The notes beneath the pieces were generated by a model. The model made no database searches and was not told the DNA's origin. It worked only from the letters and a program-made list of their open reading frames with translations. A stretch of 64,000 nt of DNA, taken from contig NZ_RBIR01000004.1 of assembly GCF_003634095.1 (NCBI RefSeq), positions 372,001-436,000 of the forward strand. The letters run 5' to 3'. Below, piece by piece: positions 27,902 through 36,855 of the stretch. The position numbers and the translations under genes are program-made. This DNA comes from Arthrobacter oryzae. GTDB taxonomy: Bacteria; Actinomycetota; Actinomycetes; Actinomycetales; Micrococcaceae. Numbering within the stretch: position 1 is the first letter of the stretch; each line of letters begins with the position of its first letter.

Positions 27902-28440
27902 CTGATCCGAACCCGAGTCTTCACCCCAGCCCCCATCCCACGCTTCACCCCAACCTGCACCGCCTGGCGGAGCAGGCCGTGACCGGGGCGATCGGCCGCG
28001 GGATGACCGCCGCCACCGCAGAGTCACTCACCGCCGGCATGGTCGCCGCCGTGCTGGCCGACACGCCCGGCGCCTCCGGCATGCTGCAGGGCGGCGTGGT
28101 CTCCTACGCCAACTCCGTCAAAGCCGACGTCCTGGGCGTCCCCGCCGAACTTCTCGACGCCGTCGGCTCCGTGGACGGGCAGGTCGCCGCGGCCATGGCC
28201 GACGGTGCCCGCCGCGTCTGCGGTGCCGACATTGGCGTCTCCACCACCGGCGTGGCCGGGCCCGAACCGCACGACGGCAAGGCGGTGGGCACGGTCTTCA
28301 TCGGCGTCGCCACCGCGGAGGGCTCGACGTCGTACCCGTATTCCTTTGCGGGAAGCCGCGCGGAAATCCGCGCACTCGCGTGCGGCGCGGCCCTGGAACG
28401 CCTGCTCGAAGCCCTATCTTCGGAAGGCTACCCGGCGTAA
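27898..28440 (+). CDS. pncC: CinA-like nicotinamide-nucleotide amidase
   Basis: 180 residues, equal to the C-terminal CinA domain alone. It deamidates NMN to nicotinic acid mononucleotide. Motifs: TAESLTAGMVAAVLADTPGAS, GGVVSYANSVKADVLGV and STTGVAGPEPHDGKAVGTVFIG. A short His/Pro-rich N-terminal stretch precedes the domain. Translationally coupled to pgsA by ATGA overlap. Confidence 0.92.
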   Translation: MTDPNPSLHPSPHPTLHPNLHRLAEQAVTGAIGRGMTAATAESLTAGMVAAVLADTPGASGMLQGGVVSYANSVKADVLGVPAELLDAVGSVDGQVAAAMADGARRVCGADIGVSTTGVAGPEPHDGKAVGTVFIGVATAEGSTSYPYSFAGSRAEIRALACGAALERLLEALSSEGYPA

Positions 28441-28513
28441 AGTTGCCGGGAACAAAAGTTGATTCCGAATAGTTGTTACATTGTGTCGCTTCCAAATAAG
28501 GGAGGCGCCTAGG

Positions 28514-29032
28514 ATGAAATCATCAGCAGAGTCCGCCCCCACCGGCGGAATCGACAGTACGAGGAGCAAGGCGATACAGATGGTAAAGCAGCCCGTATCC
28601 ATAAACGGCGTTGTCCGCTGGAAGGATGTGGGCCTCGCCGATCAGGCAAAGAGCGAACAGAAGGAGCGCAAGATGGTTGTACTTCGTCACGAAATCGGTG
28701 ATGTCCTGCGCGATGTCCGCCAGCGCCAAGGCCGTACCCTCCGCGAAGTCTCGCACAGTGCCCGCGTTTCGCTGGGCTACTTGAGCGAAGTGGAACGCGG
28801 CCAGAAGGAAGCCTCCTCGGAGTTGCTGTCTTCGATCTGCTCGGCCCTCGATGTTCCGCTCTCGAGCATGCTCCGCGAAGTCAGCGACCGCGTCGCTGTC
28901 GCCGAGGGTGTCGCGGTTCCGGACACGGTCCCGCAGGAGTTCGCACAGCGCTACGGCCGCGACCTTGACCGAGAGCTCAACTCAGACCTCAACGACGAGC
29001 TGGCGAAGGGACTCCTTTCCGGAGCCCGCTAG
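28514..29032 (+). CDS. clgR: ClgR-like XRE-family transcription regulator
   Basis: 172 residues from the ATG at 28514, which has GGAGG about 8 nt upstream; in-frame ATGs at 28580 (MVKQPVSI) and 28673 (MVVLRHEIG) are alternatives. The helix-turn-helix is [37 protein letters not shown]. ClgR in actinobacteria activates clp protease and repair genes and is itself controlled by Clp proteolysis; the C-terminal end here is Ser-Gly-Ala-Arg, not the typical Ala-Ala degron. Location after pgsA-cinA and before recA matches ClgR. Confidence 0.88.
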   Translation: MKSSAESAPTGGIDSTRSKAIQMVKQPVSINGVVRWKDVGLADQAKSEQKERKMVVLRHEIGDVLRDVRQRQGRTLREVSHSARVSLGYLSEVERGQKEASSELLSSICSALDVPLSSMLREVSDRVAVAEGVAVPDTVPQEFAQRYGRDLDRELNSDLNDELAKGLLSGAR

Positions 29033-29055
29033 ACGCCGACTCACCACGATTCAAG

Positions 29056-29087
29056 AAAGGACCCCCGGCCGAGGCCGGGGGTCCTTT
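29056..29087 (+). terminator. Perfect hairpin between clgR and the MarR gene
   Basis: 15-nt arms AAAGGACCCCCGGCC / complement, separated by GA, ending in CCTTT. It lies between convergent genes and ends in T or A runs on both strands, so it could serve both. Confidence 0.88.
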
Positions 29088-29112
29088 GATGTGTCCGGAG
29101 CTTCCGGCTGCG

Positions 29113-29652
29113 TCAGGCGTGCTCGTCCCGGGGAAACCCGTCGCGTTCGTAGGTGGCATTGAGCTTTGCCATATACATGGCAAGAGCCTGCAGATCGCCG
29201 GCGGGCCACTCTGCCAGGCGTTCCCGGAACACCTCCCGCCGGGCGTCCTGGACCTGGTGCATTCTTTCTTCGCCCTCCTGGGTCAGGCGGATGGACTGCG
29301 CCCGGCCGTCGAGGGGATCTGCCTCCTTGGACACCAGGCCGAGGCCCTCGAGGAAGGCGACCTGCCGGCTCACCGAGGGTTTGCCGACCCCGATGGAGGA
29401 CGCGAGTTCGGTCAGCCGGATGGGGCCCTGCTTGCGGATCACGCTGAGCAGTCCGTAGGCCGCGGGTTCCATGTCAGGGTGGACCTGGCGTGAGAGCTGG
29501 TGCGAAATGGACCGGCCGCGGCGCCAAAGCAGGCTCAGCTGGACTTCGACGGCGTTGAGGGCGGCGTCGGCGTCAACGCCACTCTCTCCGCTGGCGTCAG
29601 CGCCGGTGTTTCCGGGGAGGGAATTGCCGGCGGGCTCGGTTGGGTTGCTCAT
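29113..29652 (-). CDS. MarR-family transcriptional regulator
   Basis: 179 residues from the ATG at 29652. A winged-helix core spans about 45-140: YGLLSVIRKQGPIRLTELASSIGVGKPSVSRQVAFLEGLGLVSKEADPLDGRAQSIRLTQEGEE, with the MarR wing DPLDGRA. An in-frame ATG lies at 29661, but TAGAAT (29660-29665, minus strand) sits 7 nt before 29652, favouring a leaderless start there. The target is unknown; MarR genes often control a neighbour, and the adjacent divergent gene is DUF3046. Confidence 0.88.
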   Translation of the reverse strand: MSNPTEPAGNSLPGNTGADASGESGVDADAALNAVEVQLSLLWRRGRSISHQLSRQVHPDMEPAAYGLLSVIRKQGPIRLTELASSIGVGKPSVSRQVAFLEGLGLVSKEADPLDGRAQSIRLTQEGEERMHQVQDARREVFRERLAEWPAGDLQALAMYMAKLNATYERDGFPRDEHA

Positions 29653-29693
29653 GGCAACCATTCTAGAGTCCCGGGCCGTGAGAGACTTTATTG

Positions 29694-29930
29694 GTGCGAA
29701 TCAGTGACTTTTGGCGGCTAATGGACGACGAGTTTGGCGCGGGGTATTCCCGTGTCCTCAGCAGCTCGCTGGTCCTGGCGGGGGTTGGCGGACGCACCGC
29801 GGACCAGGCCCTCAGCGCCGGGATCCCTCCCCGTCAGGTCTGGCTTGCCATGTGCGACGTCCAGGATGTGCCGCCGGACCGTCGTCTTGGCCGTGACGTC
29901 AAGCCCCGCGACAACCCCGGGGCCCGCTGA
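29694..29930 (+). CDS. DUF3046 protein
   Basis: 78 residues. The pattern RISDFWRLMDDEFGAGYSRVLSSSLVLAGVGGRTADQALSAGIPPRQVWLAMCDVQDVP matches DUF3046, a short actinobacterial protein nearly always encoded just upstream of recA; no function is established. The GTG at 29694 is chosen over the TTG at 29691. The SOS box of recA starts 75 bp after its stop. Confidence 0.82.
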   Translation: MRISDFWRLMDDEFGAGYSRVLSSSLVLAGVGGRTADQALSAGIPPRQVWLAMCDVQDVPPDRRLGRDVKPRDNPGAR

Positions 29931-30005
29931 CGCGCGGGGCGCAATCCGGCCGCGGTGGCGTGGCGCCGGCGTTGGACTGGCAGGGCTGACACGCCGCCCG
30001 GTTGT

Positions 30006-30034
30006 TCGAATATTTGTTCGGATGGGGATATGCT
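30006..30034 (+). promoter_or_regulatory. LexA box and -10 element of recA
   Basis: TCGAATATTTGTTCGG (30006-30021) matches TCGAAC-N4-GTTCGA with two mismatches. TATGCT at 30029-30034 is the candidate -10, so LexA would occupy the -35 region. The leader to the recA ATG is about 135 nt. Confidence 0.75.
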
Positions 30035-30177
30035 TTTTATGAGTGTTTTCGACATGGCGTTTTCCACATAGGCGGTTCACCCGGCAACTTTGTCGGAGGG
30101 TGCCGGTAGCGTCAGTGATGACAGACGAAGGGCCTTCACGGCCACTCCACAGCGAGAAAGTATTAGAGGTGTGAACC

Positions 30178-31230
30178 ATGGCCGCAGCCCCGGATCGCCA
30201 GAAGGCGCTCGACGCAGCGCTTGCCCAGATTGACAAGCAGTTCGGCAAGGGCTCGGTCATGCGCTTGGGCGACGAAGTCCGTGCGCCCATCGAAGTCATT
30301 CCAACCGGCTCCATTGCCTTGGACGTCGCCCTGGGAATTGGCGGCCTGCCCCGCGGCCGCGTCGTGGAAATCTACGGTCCAGAGTCTTCCGGTAAGACCA
30401 CGGTCGCGCTGCACGCGGTGGCCAACGCCCAGCGGCTGGGCGGCATTGCCGCCTTCATCGACGCCGAGCACGCCCTCGATCCGGAATACGCTGCCAAGCT
30501 GGGCGTCGACACCGATGCGCTCCTGGTCTCCCAGCCGGACACCGGCGAGCAGGCCCTGGAAATCATGGATATGCTCATCGGTTCGGGCTCCCTTGATGTG
30601 ATCGTCATCGACTCCGTCGCCGCCCTCGTTCCCCGCGCGGAAATCGAAGGCGACATGGGCGACAGCCACGTGGGCCTTCAGGCCCGCCTGATGAGCCAGG
30701 CCCTGCGTAAGATCACCGGCCGCCTGAGCCAGACCAAGACCACGGCCATCTTCATCAACCAGCTGCGTGAAAAGATCGGTGTCTTCTTCGGTTCCCCGGA
30801 AACCACCACCGGTGGTAAGGCCCTGAAGTTCTACGCCTCCATCCGCATCGACGTCCGGCGCATTCAGACCCTCAAGGAGGGCGCCGACTCGGTCGGCAAC
30901 CGCACCAAGGCCAAGATCGTCAAGAACAAGATGGCTCCTCCCTTCAAGATCGCCGAGTTTGACATCATTTACGGGCAGGGCATTTCCCGTGAGGGCGGCA
31001 TTATTGACATGGGTGTCGAGCACGGCCTGATCAAGAAGTCAGGCTCCTGGTTCACCTACGACGGCGACCAGCTGGGCCAGGGCATGGAGAACTCCCGCCG
31101 CTTCCTGCGCGACAACCCGGAACTGGCGGCCGAACTCGAGCGCCTGATCAAGGAAAAGCTCGGCGTCGGCGTCAAGGCCCCGGCCGAGACCGAGGAATCA
31201 CCGAAACTGAAGGCCGTTGACGGCTTCTAA
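30178..31230 (+). CDS. recA: Recombinase RecA
   Basis: 350 residues, intein-free. It forms filaments on ssDNA, drives strand exchange and triggers LexA self-cleavage. Walker A GPESSGKT near residue 67, the [15 protein letters not shown] and [19 protein letters not shown] segments, and the L2 loop [30 protein letters not shown] are canonical. An AGAAAG...GAGGTG Shine-Dalgarno region precedes the ATG. The recX start lies inside its 3' end. Confidence 0.98.
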   Translation: MAAAPDRQKALDAALAQIDKQFGKGSVMRLGDEVRAPIEVIPTGSIALDVALGIGGLPRGRVVEIYGPESSGKTTVALHAVANAQRLGGIAAFIDAEHALDPEYAAKLGVDTDALLVSQPDTGEQALEIMDMLIGSGSLDVIVIDSVAALVPRAEIEGDMGDSHVGLQARLMSQALRKITGRLSQTKTTAIFINQLREKIGVFFGSPETTTGGKALKFYASIRIDVRRIQTLKEGADSVGNRTKAKIVKNKMAPPFKIAEFDIIYGQGISREGGIIDMGVEHGLIKKSGSWFTYDGDQLGQGMENSRRFLRDNPELAAELERLIKEKLGVGVKAPAETEESPKLKAVDGF

Positions 31231-31921
31231 CGCCGACGCAGGCACCGGAGCAGACGCCGGGTCAGGGTTCCGTCAATGGAGCCCTGACCCCGGCAGGGAC
31301 ACCGGGGGTGCCGACGACGGACGGGCCGGGGGTGCCGACGACGGACGGGCCGGGCGTGCTGGAGCCGGCGGGCGCAGTGCCCGCGGCCGGAAGGGCCCGT
31401 CTCCGGAACTGGATCCTGACGCGGACCCCGCGGCGGTGGCACGTGCAATTGTGCTGCGGCAACTGACGAATTCACCCAAGAGCCGGCTGCAGCTCGCGCG
31501 GAAGCTGGCCGAACGCAACGTTCCCGAGGACGTGGCAGAGGCAGTGCTGGACCGCTTCGAGGAAGTACGGCTCGTGGACGACGCCGAATTCGCCGACATG
31601 TGGGTCCGGAGCAGGTCCCAGACACGCAAGCTCGCCAAAGGGGCCCTGCGGCGTGAACTCGCGGACAAGGGCATCGACCCCGACACTGCCGCAGGCGCGC
31701 TGGATCAGCTCAGCGACGCCGACGAAGAAGTCGCCGCCCGGGAGCTCGTCCAACGTAAGCTGCGGGGATTCACCGGCGGTGAAGACCGGGCGGAGCGCGA
31801 GAAGATCACGCGCCGCCTGGCGTCGATGCTGGCCCGCAAGGGGTACCAGCCGTCGCTTGCCTTCCGGATTGTGGGCGAGGTGCTCGACGCCGTCGCCGGC
31901 CGTGACAGTGCCGGAGACTGA
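31217..31921 (+). CDS. recX: Regulatory protein RecX
   Basis: 234 residues from a TTG inside the recA 3' end (14-bp overlap). RecX inhibits RecA filament growth. The helical RecX repeats begin near residue 75: [59 protein letters not shown]. The first 70 residues are low-complexity, including a 24-bp duplicated unit (31304-31351) giving GADDGRAG twice. TTG start, overlap and an early hairpin all point to low RecX synthesis relative to RecA. Confidence 0.9.
   Translation: MTASNADAGTGADAGSGFRQWSPDPGRDTGGADDGRAGGADDGRAGRAGAGGRSARGRKGPSPELDPDADPAAVARAIVLRQLTNSPKSRLQLARKLAERNVPEDVAEAVLDRFEEVRLVDDAEFADMWVRSRSQTRKLAKGALRRELADKGIDPDTAAGALDQLSDADEEVAARELVQRKLRGFTGGEDRAEREKITRRLASMLARKGYQPSLAFRIVGEVLDAVAGRDSAGD
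31259..31290 (+). terminator. Hairpin at the recA-recX junction
   Basis: GGGTCAGGG (31259-31267) pairs with CCCTGACCC (31282-31290) around a 14-nt loop, 29 nt after the recA stop and inside the recX N-terminal codons. In other bacteria a partial terminator here limits recX expression. Confidence 0.55.
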
Positions 31922-31976
31922 GCCTTCCGGTCCGGTGCCTGCGCAGGCCCGGCCACTGTCCGTGACCCTTACCCGT

Positions 31977-31982
31977 TACCCT
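31977..31982 (+). promoter_or_regulatory. -10 element for leaderless miaB
   Basis: TACCCT, six bases (TAACAA), then the miaB GTG. Confidence 0.4.
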
Positions 31983-31988
31983 TAACAA

Positions 31989-33593
31989 GTGAGTTTTACC
32001 ATTCCCTCCCCAGCAACCGGCACCACTTCTTCAGCAGCGTCTCCGGCGGCGCCGCCAGCGGCCAGCACAGACGCAGCAACTCCAGAGCGCAGTTCCGGGC
32101 AGGCGCAGCCGCGCACCTATCAGGTGCGGACCTTCGGCTGCCAGATGAACGTGCACGATTCCGAGCGGATGGCCGGCATGCTGGAGGCCGCAGGCTACGT
32201 TCCTTCCGCCGGCGAACTGGCCGACGTCGTGGTCTTCAACACCTGCGCGGTCAGGGAGAACGCGGATAACAAGCTGTACGGCAACCTCGGCATGTTGGCT
32301 CCGGTGAAGGCAGCCAACCCCGGCATGCAGATTGCCGTCGGAGGCTGCCTCGCGCAGAAAGACCGGGAAACCATCCTGAAGAAGGCGCCGTGGGTGGACG
32401 CGGTCTTCGGCACCCACAACGTTGGCGCCCTGCCGGCGCTGCTGGACCGGGCGCGCCACAACAATGAGGCCCAGCTGGAAATCCTGGAATCCCTCGATGT
32501 CTTCCCCTCGACACTGCCCACCAAACGCGACTCCGTGTACTCCGGCTGGGTTTCCATTTCGGTCGGTTGCAACAACACGTGCACCTTCTGCATCGTCCCC
32601 GCCTTGCGCGGCAAGGAAAAGGACCGGCGCCCGGGGGAGATCCTGGCCGAAATCCAGGCCCTCGTGGACGACGGCGCCATCGAAGTGACCCTGCTGGGGC
32701 AAAACGTGAATTCCTACGGCGTTGAGTTCGGCGACCGTCAGGCGTTCTCGAAGCTCCTGCGCGCGTGCGGAGAAATCCAGGGCCTGGAGCGGGTCCGCTT
32801 CACCAGCCCGCACCCCGCCGCTTTCACCGACGACGTCATCGACGCCATGGCCGAGACCCCCAACGTCATGCCGCAGCTGCATATGCCGCTGCAGTCAGGC
32901 TCTGACAAGGTCCTCAAGGACATGAAGCGGTCCTACCGCTCCACCAAGTTCCTCGGCATCCTGGACAAGGTGCGGGAGAAGATCCCGCACGCGGCGATCT
33001 CCACCGACATCATTGTCGGGTTCCCCGGCGAGACCGAGGAAGACTTCCAGGCCACGCTCAACGTCGTGGAGAAGTCCCGGTTCGCCACGGCTTTTACCTT
33101 CCAGTACTCCAAGCGGCCCGGCACCCCGGCGGCCGAGCTTCCGGACCAGCTCCCGAAGGCTGTGGTCCAGGAACGCTTCGAGCGCCTAACGGCCCTGCAG
33201 GACCGGATCGCGGCGGAGGAAAACGCCCGCCAGCTCGGCCGCCGCGTCGAGGTCATGGTCACTGCCCAGTCGGGCCGCAAGGCCGAGGAAACCCACCGGC
33301 TCTCCGGCCGGTCCCAGGACCAGCGGCTGGTGCACTTCTCCGTGCCCGCCGGCGCCGAGACTCCCCGACCCGGTGACCTCGTTACTGTCACCATCACGGA
33401 GGCCGCGGCGTTCCACCTCGTCGCGGACCCCGCATCGGCGGAGGATTACAGCCTGCGCCGGTCCCGGGCCGGCGACGCCTGGGACCGCTCGCAAGCAGAT
33501 TCGTGCGGCGCTGTCCCGGCGGGCCAAACCAGCGCGTCGGGCAAGGCCGGTGTGTCGCTGGGCATGCCCGGTCTCCCGGTCCGCGGCCGTTAG
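31989..33593 (+). CDS. miaB: tRNA-2-methylthio-N6-dimethylallyladenosine synthase
   Basis: 534 residues. This radical SAM methylthiotransferase acts on i6A37 of tRNAs reading UNN codons. The N-terminal cluster cysteines are in [22 protein letters not shown] and VGGCLAQKD; the radical SAM motif is CNNTCTFC, followed by [14 protein letters not shown]; a TRAM domain ends near residue 475. The first 35 and last 50 residues are low-complexity extensions. The substrate-forming enzyme miaA is the next gene, 4 bp after the stop. Confidence 0.95.
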   Translation: MSFTIPSPATGTTSSAASPAAPPAASTDAATPERSSGQAQPRTYQVRTFGCQMNVHDSERMAGMLEAAGYVPSAGELADVVVFNTCAVRENADNKLYGNLGMLAPVKAANPGMQIAVGGCLAQKDRETILKKAPWVDAVFGTHNVGALPALLDRARHNNEAQLEILESLDVFPSTLPTKRDSVYSGWVSISVGCNNTCTFCIVPALRGKEKDRRPGEILAEIQALVDDGAIEVTLLGQNVNSYGVEFGDRQAFSKLLRACGEIQGLERVRFTSPHPAAFTDDVIDAMAETPNVMPQLHMPLQSGSDKVLKDMKRSYRSTKFLGILDKVREKIPHAAISTDIIVGFPGETEEDFQATLNVVEKSRFATAFTFQYSKRPGTPAAELPDQLPKAVVQERFERLTALQDRIAAEENARQLGRRVEVMVTAQSGRKAEETHRLSGRSQDQRLVHFSVPAGAETPRPGDLVTVTITEAAAFHLVADPASAEDYSLRRSRAGDAWDRSQADSCGAVPAGQTSASGKAGVSLGMPGLPVRGR

Positions 33594-33597
33594 CGCC

Positions 33598-34590
33598 GTG
33601 GCCGGTCCGCACGGCAGCGCGCCGGAGGGGGACCTGCCGCCGGTGATCGCCGTCGTCGGCCCCACCGGCTCCGGCAAGTCCGATCTCGCCGTGTCCCTCG
33701 CGCTGGCACTCGACGGCGAAGTCATCAACGCCGATTCCATGCAGTTCTACCGCGGCATGGACATTGGCACCGCCAAAATCACGGACGCCGAACGCCGGGG
33801 AGTCCCGCATCACCTCCTGGACATCCTGGACGTGACGGAGGAAGCAAGCGTCTCGGCCTTCCAGCAGCAAGCCCGCGCCGTGATCGAAGACATCCACTCC
33901 CGGGGAAAGCGGGCCATCCTGGCCGGCGGTTCCGGACTCTATGTGCGCGCCGCCCTCGATGTCCTGGAGTTCCCCGGCACAGATCCGGTCATCCGCCGCC
34001 GGCTGGAGACGGAACTGGAGACGGCCGGCCAGGCGCCGCTGCGGGAGCGGCTGGAAGCCGTGGACCCCGTGTCCGCGGCCAGGCTCGGCGATGCCCGTAG
34101 GATCATCCGCGCCTTGGAAGTATTCGAACTCACCGGGCGGCCGTTCAGCTCGTTCATGCCTGCCCGCGAGTACTTCCAGCCTGCCGTCCAGATCGGGCTC
34201 GACGTGGAGCGGGAACTGCTCCGGGAGAGACTGGCGCTGCGCGTGCACGCAATGGTGGACAGGGGACTCCTCGAGGAAGTCCGTCGACTGGACGCCGTGG
34301 GGCTCCGCCACGGCAAGACGGCGTCGCGGGCCCTGGGCTACGCACAGTTCCTCCGGGTGCTCGACGGTGCTTCCAGCCTGGCGCAGGCAACGGAGGAAAC
34401 AATCGTCGCCACCCGGCAGTTCGCGCGCCGCCAGCTGACCTGGTTCCGGGCCGATCCCCGGGTTAACTGGCTCGACTGGCAGGATCCTGATCTGGTGGCC
34501 AAGGCCGCGGCACTGTGCGGAACGCCGCCCGATCTGCCGACGGCCCGCCGGCCCGGTCACGGTTCCGGAGCTGAGCGGGCGGAACGGTAA
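33598..34590 (+). CDS. miaA: tRNA dimethylallyltransferase
   Basis: 330 residues. It adds dimethylallyl to A37 of tRNA, providing the i6A that MiaB modifies. Walker-like [33 protein letters not shown], and [16 protein letters not shown] are present, as is the [11 protein letters not shown] region. The frame is open upstream across the miaB end; the GTG at 33598, 4 bp after the miaB stop, begins the homologous part. Confidence 0.94.
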   Translation: MAGPHGSAPEGDLPPVIAVVGPTGSGKSDLAVSLALALDGEVINADSMQFYRGMDIGTAKITDAERRGVPHHLLDILDVTEEASVSAFQQQARAVIEDIHSRGKRAILAGGSGLYVRAALDVLEFPGTDPVIRRRLETELETAGQAPLRERLEAVDPVSAARLGDARRIIRALEVFELTGRPFSSFMPAREYFQPAVQIGLDVERELLRERLALRVHAMVDRGLLEEVRRLDAVGLRHGKTASRALGYAQFLRVLDGASSLAQATEETIVATRQFARRQLTWFRADPRVNWLDWQDPDLVAKAAALCGTPPDLPTARRPGHGSGAERAER

Positions 34591-34593
34591 CCT
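34588..34593 (+). promoter_or_regulatory. -10 element for leaderless dapF
   Basis: TAACCT overlaps the miaA stop codon, six bases before the dapF ATG. Confidence 0.35.
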
Positions 34594-34599
34594 TGGAGC

Positions 34600-35553
34600 A
34601 TGGACCACACCCAATCCGTAGCAGCTGAGCGTACCGCCGGCGATACCGCAGCCCTCAGCGGCCTGAAGTTTTCCAAAGGCCACGGAACGGGCAACGACTT
34701 TGTCCTGGTCGCCGACCCCAATGGCGCACTCTCGCTCAGCCCTGAGCAGGTCGCGGCGCTCTGCAACCGGCACGTCGGCATTGGCGGCGATGGCTTGATC
34801 CGTGCGGTGCCTTCTCGGCTCCTGGCGGAGGGACAGGAATTGCTGAGCGCACACCCCGAGGCCGAGTGGTTCATGGACTACCGCAACGGCGACGGCTCAC
34901 TGTCCGAGATGTGCGGCAACGGCGTCCGGGTTTTTGTGCACTTCCTCATCGCCGAAGGCCTGGTGGATCTTCCGGCCGGCGAATCGCTCGTCATCGGCAC
35001 CCGCGCCGGGGCAAAGACGATCGTCCGCACAGCTGCCGGCTACGCCGTTGACATGGGTCCGTGGGAGTTCATCTTCCCCGGCGAGGCAACCGCGCGGGCG
35101 ATGGATTCGCTCGTCAGCGCCGACGGACTGGAGGTGGCCAGGCCCGCCCTGTCCGTCAGCATGGGCAACCCCCACACGGTCGTCGCCCTCGCCGAAACGG
35201 CAGAGCTCGAGGCCACGCAGCTGTTCACGGCACCGCGCGTTGACCCGATCCCGCCGCACGGCACCAACGTCGAATTTGTTGTGCCCGCCGAACCCCTGGT
35301 CCACGAAGGCGCCGGGACCATCACCATGCGGGTGCATGAACGCGGCGTGGGGGAGACCCAGTCCTGCGGCACCGGCGCCTGCGCCGCCGCCGTCGCGATC
35401 CGTCACTGGGCCGGCCAGGGTGCACCGGACACGTGGAACGTCCACGTTCCGGGCGGCGTCGTCGGTGTGAAATTCTTCCTCGGTCCGGAAGGTCACGAAC
35501 ACGTCGAACTCAGCGGCCCGGCCGTAATCGTCGCTAGCGGGACGCTTTCCTGA
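34600..35553 (+). CDS. dapF: Diaminopimelate epimerase
   Basis: 317 residues. It interconverts LL- and meso-diaminopimelate for peptidoglycan and lysine. Both catalytic cysteines are visible: MCGNGVRVF and SCGTGACAAAV. GHGTGNDFVLV near residue 27 and GNPHTVV are family signatures. The 3' end overlaps the convergent methyltransferase gene by 20 bp. Confidence 0.95.
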   Translation: MDHTQSVAAERTAGDTAALSGLKFSKGHGTGNDFVLVADPNGALSLSPEQVAALCNRHVGIGGDGLIRAVPSRLLAEGQELLSAHPEAEWFMDYRNGDGSLSEMCGNGVRVFVHFLIAEGLVDLPAGESLVIGTRAGAKTIVRTAAGYAVDMGPWEFIFPGEATARAMDSLVSADGLEVARPALSVSMGNPHTVVALAETAELEATQLFTAPRVDPIPPHGTNVEFVVPAEPLVHEGAGTITMRVHERGVGETQSCGTGACAAAVAIRHWAGQGAPDTWNVHVPGGVVGVKFFLGPEGHEHVELSGPAVIVASGTLS

Positions 35554-36148
35554 CCCGAAGGATCCGGAACGACTTTGAGGTGCTCTCCCGGGTCACGCTG
35601 AAGCTTGCATCGAATTCCGACGCCAGCCAGCGCTGCAGGGAGTCCGAGCCGAGGTTCTTCTGGACCACAAGCCACGCTGATCCTCCCGGTGCCAGCCGGG
35701 GAATCCACAGCCGCAGCAGTGCATGAAGCTCGTCCTTGCCGATCCGGATCGGCGGGTTGGACCAGATGGTGTCAAAGCGCAGGTCGGGGTCCACAGCCTC
35801 CGGCGTGCTTGCGGTCACATTACCCAACCCCAGCAGCGCGGCGTTTTCGTTTGTCAGTGTGACGCAGCGCTCGTTCACGTCCACCGCATAGACCCGCGCG
35901 TGCGGTGCCCGCAGGGCCATGGTCAAGGCGATCGGACCCCAGCCGCAGCCGATGTCGAGCAGGTTGCCCTGCGGCGCGGGGGCAGGGACATCGGCGAGCA
36001 GCACAGCCGTTCCCTTATCGATCCCGTCCGGGCTGAAGATCCCTGAGGAGGTCTGCAGCCGCCGCGTCTCGCCGGCAAGGTCCACTGTTAGTGGTTTGCG
36101 GGTGAAAGGCCCGGCGGGTTGGGCGCTGAAATAGTGTGCAGACTCCAT
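35534..36148 (-). CDS. RsmC-like class I SAM-dependent methyltransferase
   Basis: 204 residues. Motif I LLDIGCGWGPIALTMA, acidic loop VYAVDVNERC, and the catalytic SNPPIRIGK (NPP[FY/I] of N-methylating RNA enzymes) fit the single-domain RsmC/YbiN-like group that methylates guanine N2 in rRNA; the exact site is unknown. The N-terminal HYFSAQPAGPFTRKPLTVDLAGETRRLQTSSGIFSPDGIDKGT is typical of these proteins. It is convergent with dapF. Confidence 0.88.
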   Translation of the reverse strand: MESAHYFSAQPAGPFTRKPLTVDLAGETRRLQTSSGIFSPDGIDKGTAVLLADVPAPAPQGNLLDIGCGWGPIALTMALRAPHARVYAVDVNERCVTLTNENAALLGLGNVTASTPEAVDPDLRFDTIWSNPPIRIGKDELHALLRLWIPRLAPGGSAWLVVQKNLGSDSLQRWLASEFDASFSVTRESTSKSFRILRVRKASR

Positions 36149-36374
36149 AGTGGGCCAGATTAGTTGGCGCCCCGCCTGAATGGGAAACCGGGCACCCTGC
36201 GGAAGGAAACGGGGCGCCCTGCGGAACTGGAAACCGGATGGACCCCGAACGGCAAACCGGAGCGGAACGGCCTCAGGGCCCGGAGCAGGGCCCGGGACAG
36301 AGACAGGGCCAGGGCCCGGGCGGTGGTGACGGGGCCAGTCCGCCGCCCGAAATGGGGGAGCACCGGGTGTCTGC
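36149..36374. other. Intergenic segment with GGGCCCGG-type repeats
   Basis: This stretch upstream of the hflX leader promoter contains short iterations of AGGGCCCGGG and GAAACCGG. A plus-strand ORF across it has no recognisable protein features. I see no gene. Confidence 0.5.
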
Positions 36375-36380
36375 TACGCT
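36372..36380 (+). promoter_or_regulatory. Extended -10 promoter of the hflX leader
   Basis: TGCTACGCT is an extended -10 (TGN plus TACGCT). The ATG of the short uORF lies exactly seven bases after it, so the transcript would begin at or next to that ATG. Confidence 0.5.
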
Positions 36381-36387
36381 CAATAAC

Positions 36388-36408
36388 ATGATCTTGATTT
36401 CCAAGTAG
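36388..36408 (+). CDS. Leaderless six-codon uORF (MILISK) ahead of hflX
   Basis: ATG ATC TTG ATT TCC AAG TAG encodes MILISK. It sits at the predicted 5' end of the hflX transcript, about 360-450 nt before the hflX start. Short hydrophobic leader peptides at the mRNA 5' end are typical of antibiotic-responsive attenuators, and HflX is a ribosome-splitting rescue factor. A small ACGGG/CCCGT hairpin (36414-36429) begins six bases after its stop. Translation is predicted only. Confidence 0.5.
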   Translation: MILISK

Positions 36409-36855
36409 CCGGCACGGGTCCACTCCCGTCCCCGCAGCGACGCAGGTAAAACGCCTTCCGCTCAGCGCGCCACCGCACGAGTGAGTCTTCTCACCCGCCG
36501 GCGCCCGAACACCTTGGAACCCACCGCTCTTTTTGCACCACGGGTGTCGGGCGGCGCATGTCTTCGAACCCGCCATCCTTGTGGATCGCGGTCCGTTGAC
36601 AGGCCCCCGGGCCAGGCTCAGCGGACAGCAACCACCTCACTGTGTTTCTCACAGACGGGGTTTCCCGGCGCCCCTCCTCTTCACCCAGCACTTCACCCAG
36701 CCACCGCTCCACCGGAGCGCACCCTGCCCCAGGCGCCGTCGCCGCGGGCACTTCAGGAGGCCCGCATGACCCCTCGCCGTCAGCCCAGCGCGAATACCGT
36801 CCCACAGAGCAACAATCGGCACTATTCTGAAAGAGCCGAACCCTTAAAGGAGACC
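36409..36855 (+). promoter_or_regulatory. Long structured leader of hflX
   Basis: The leader contains hairpin GTGAG-TCTT-CTCAC (36481-36494) and a strong 9-bp stem 36591-36599 / 36618-36626 enclosing a second GGCC/GGCC stem. CCTCCT (36673-36678) is perfectly complementary to the AGGAGG (36755-36760) that precedes an in-frame ATG at 36766, so the ribosome-binding site could be masked. No U tract follows the strong stem. Confidence 0.5.

Noticed and set aside
30178..31230. Possible intein in recA
   Set aside because: Mycobacterial recA can carry an intein, but this gene is a continuous 350-codon RecA without insertion.
36164..36391. 75-codon plus-strand ORF upstream of hflX
   Set aside because: Arg/Gly-rich low complexity from GGGCCCGG repeats; no ribosome-binding site; it ends across the predicted hflX leader promoter.
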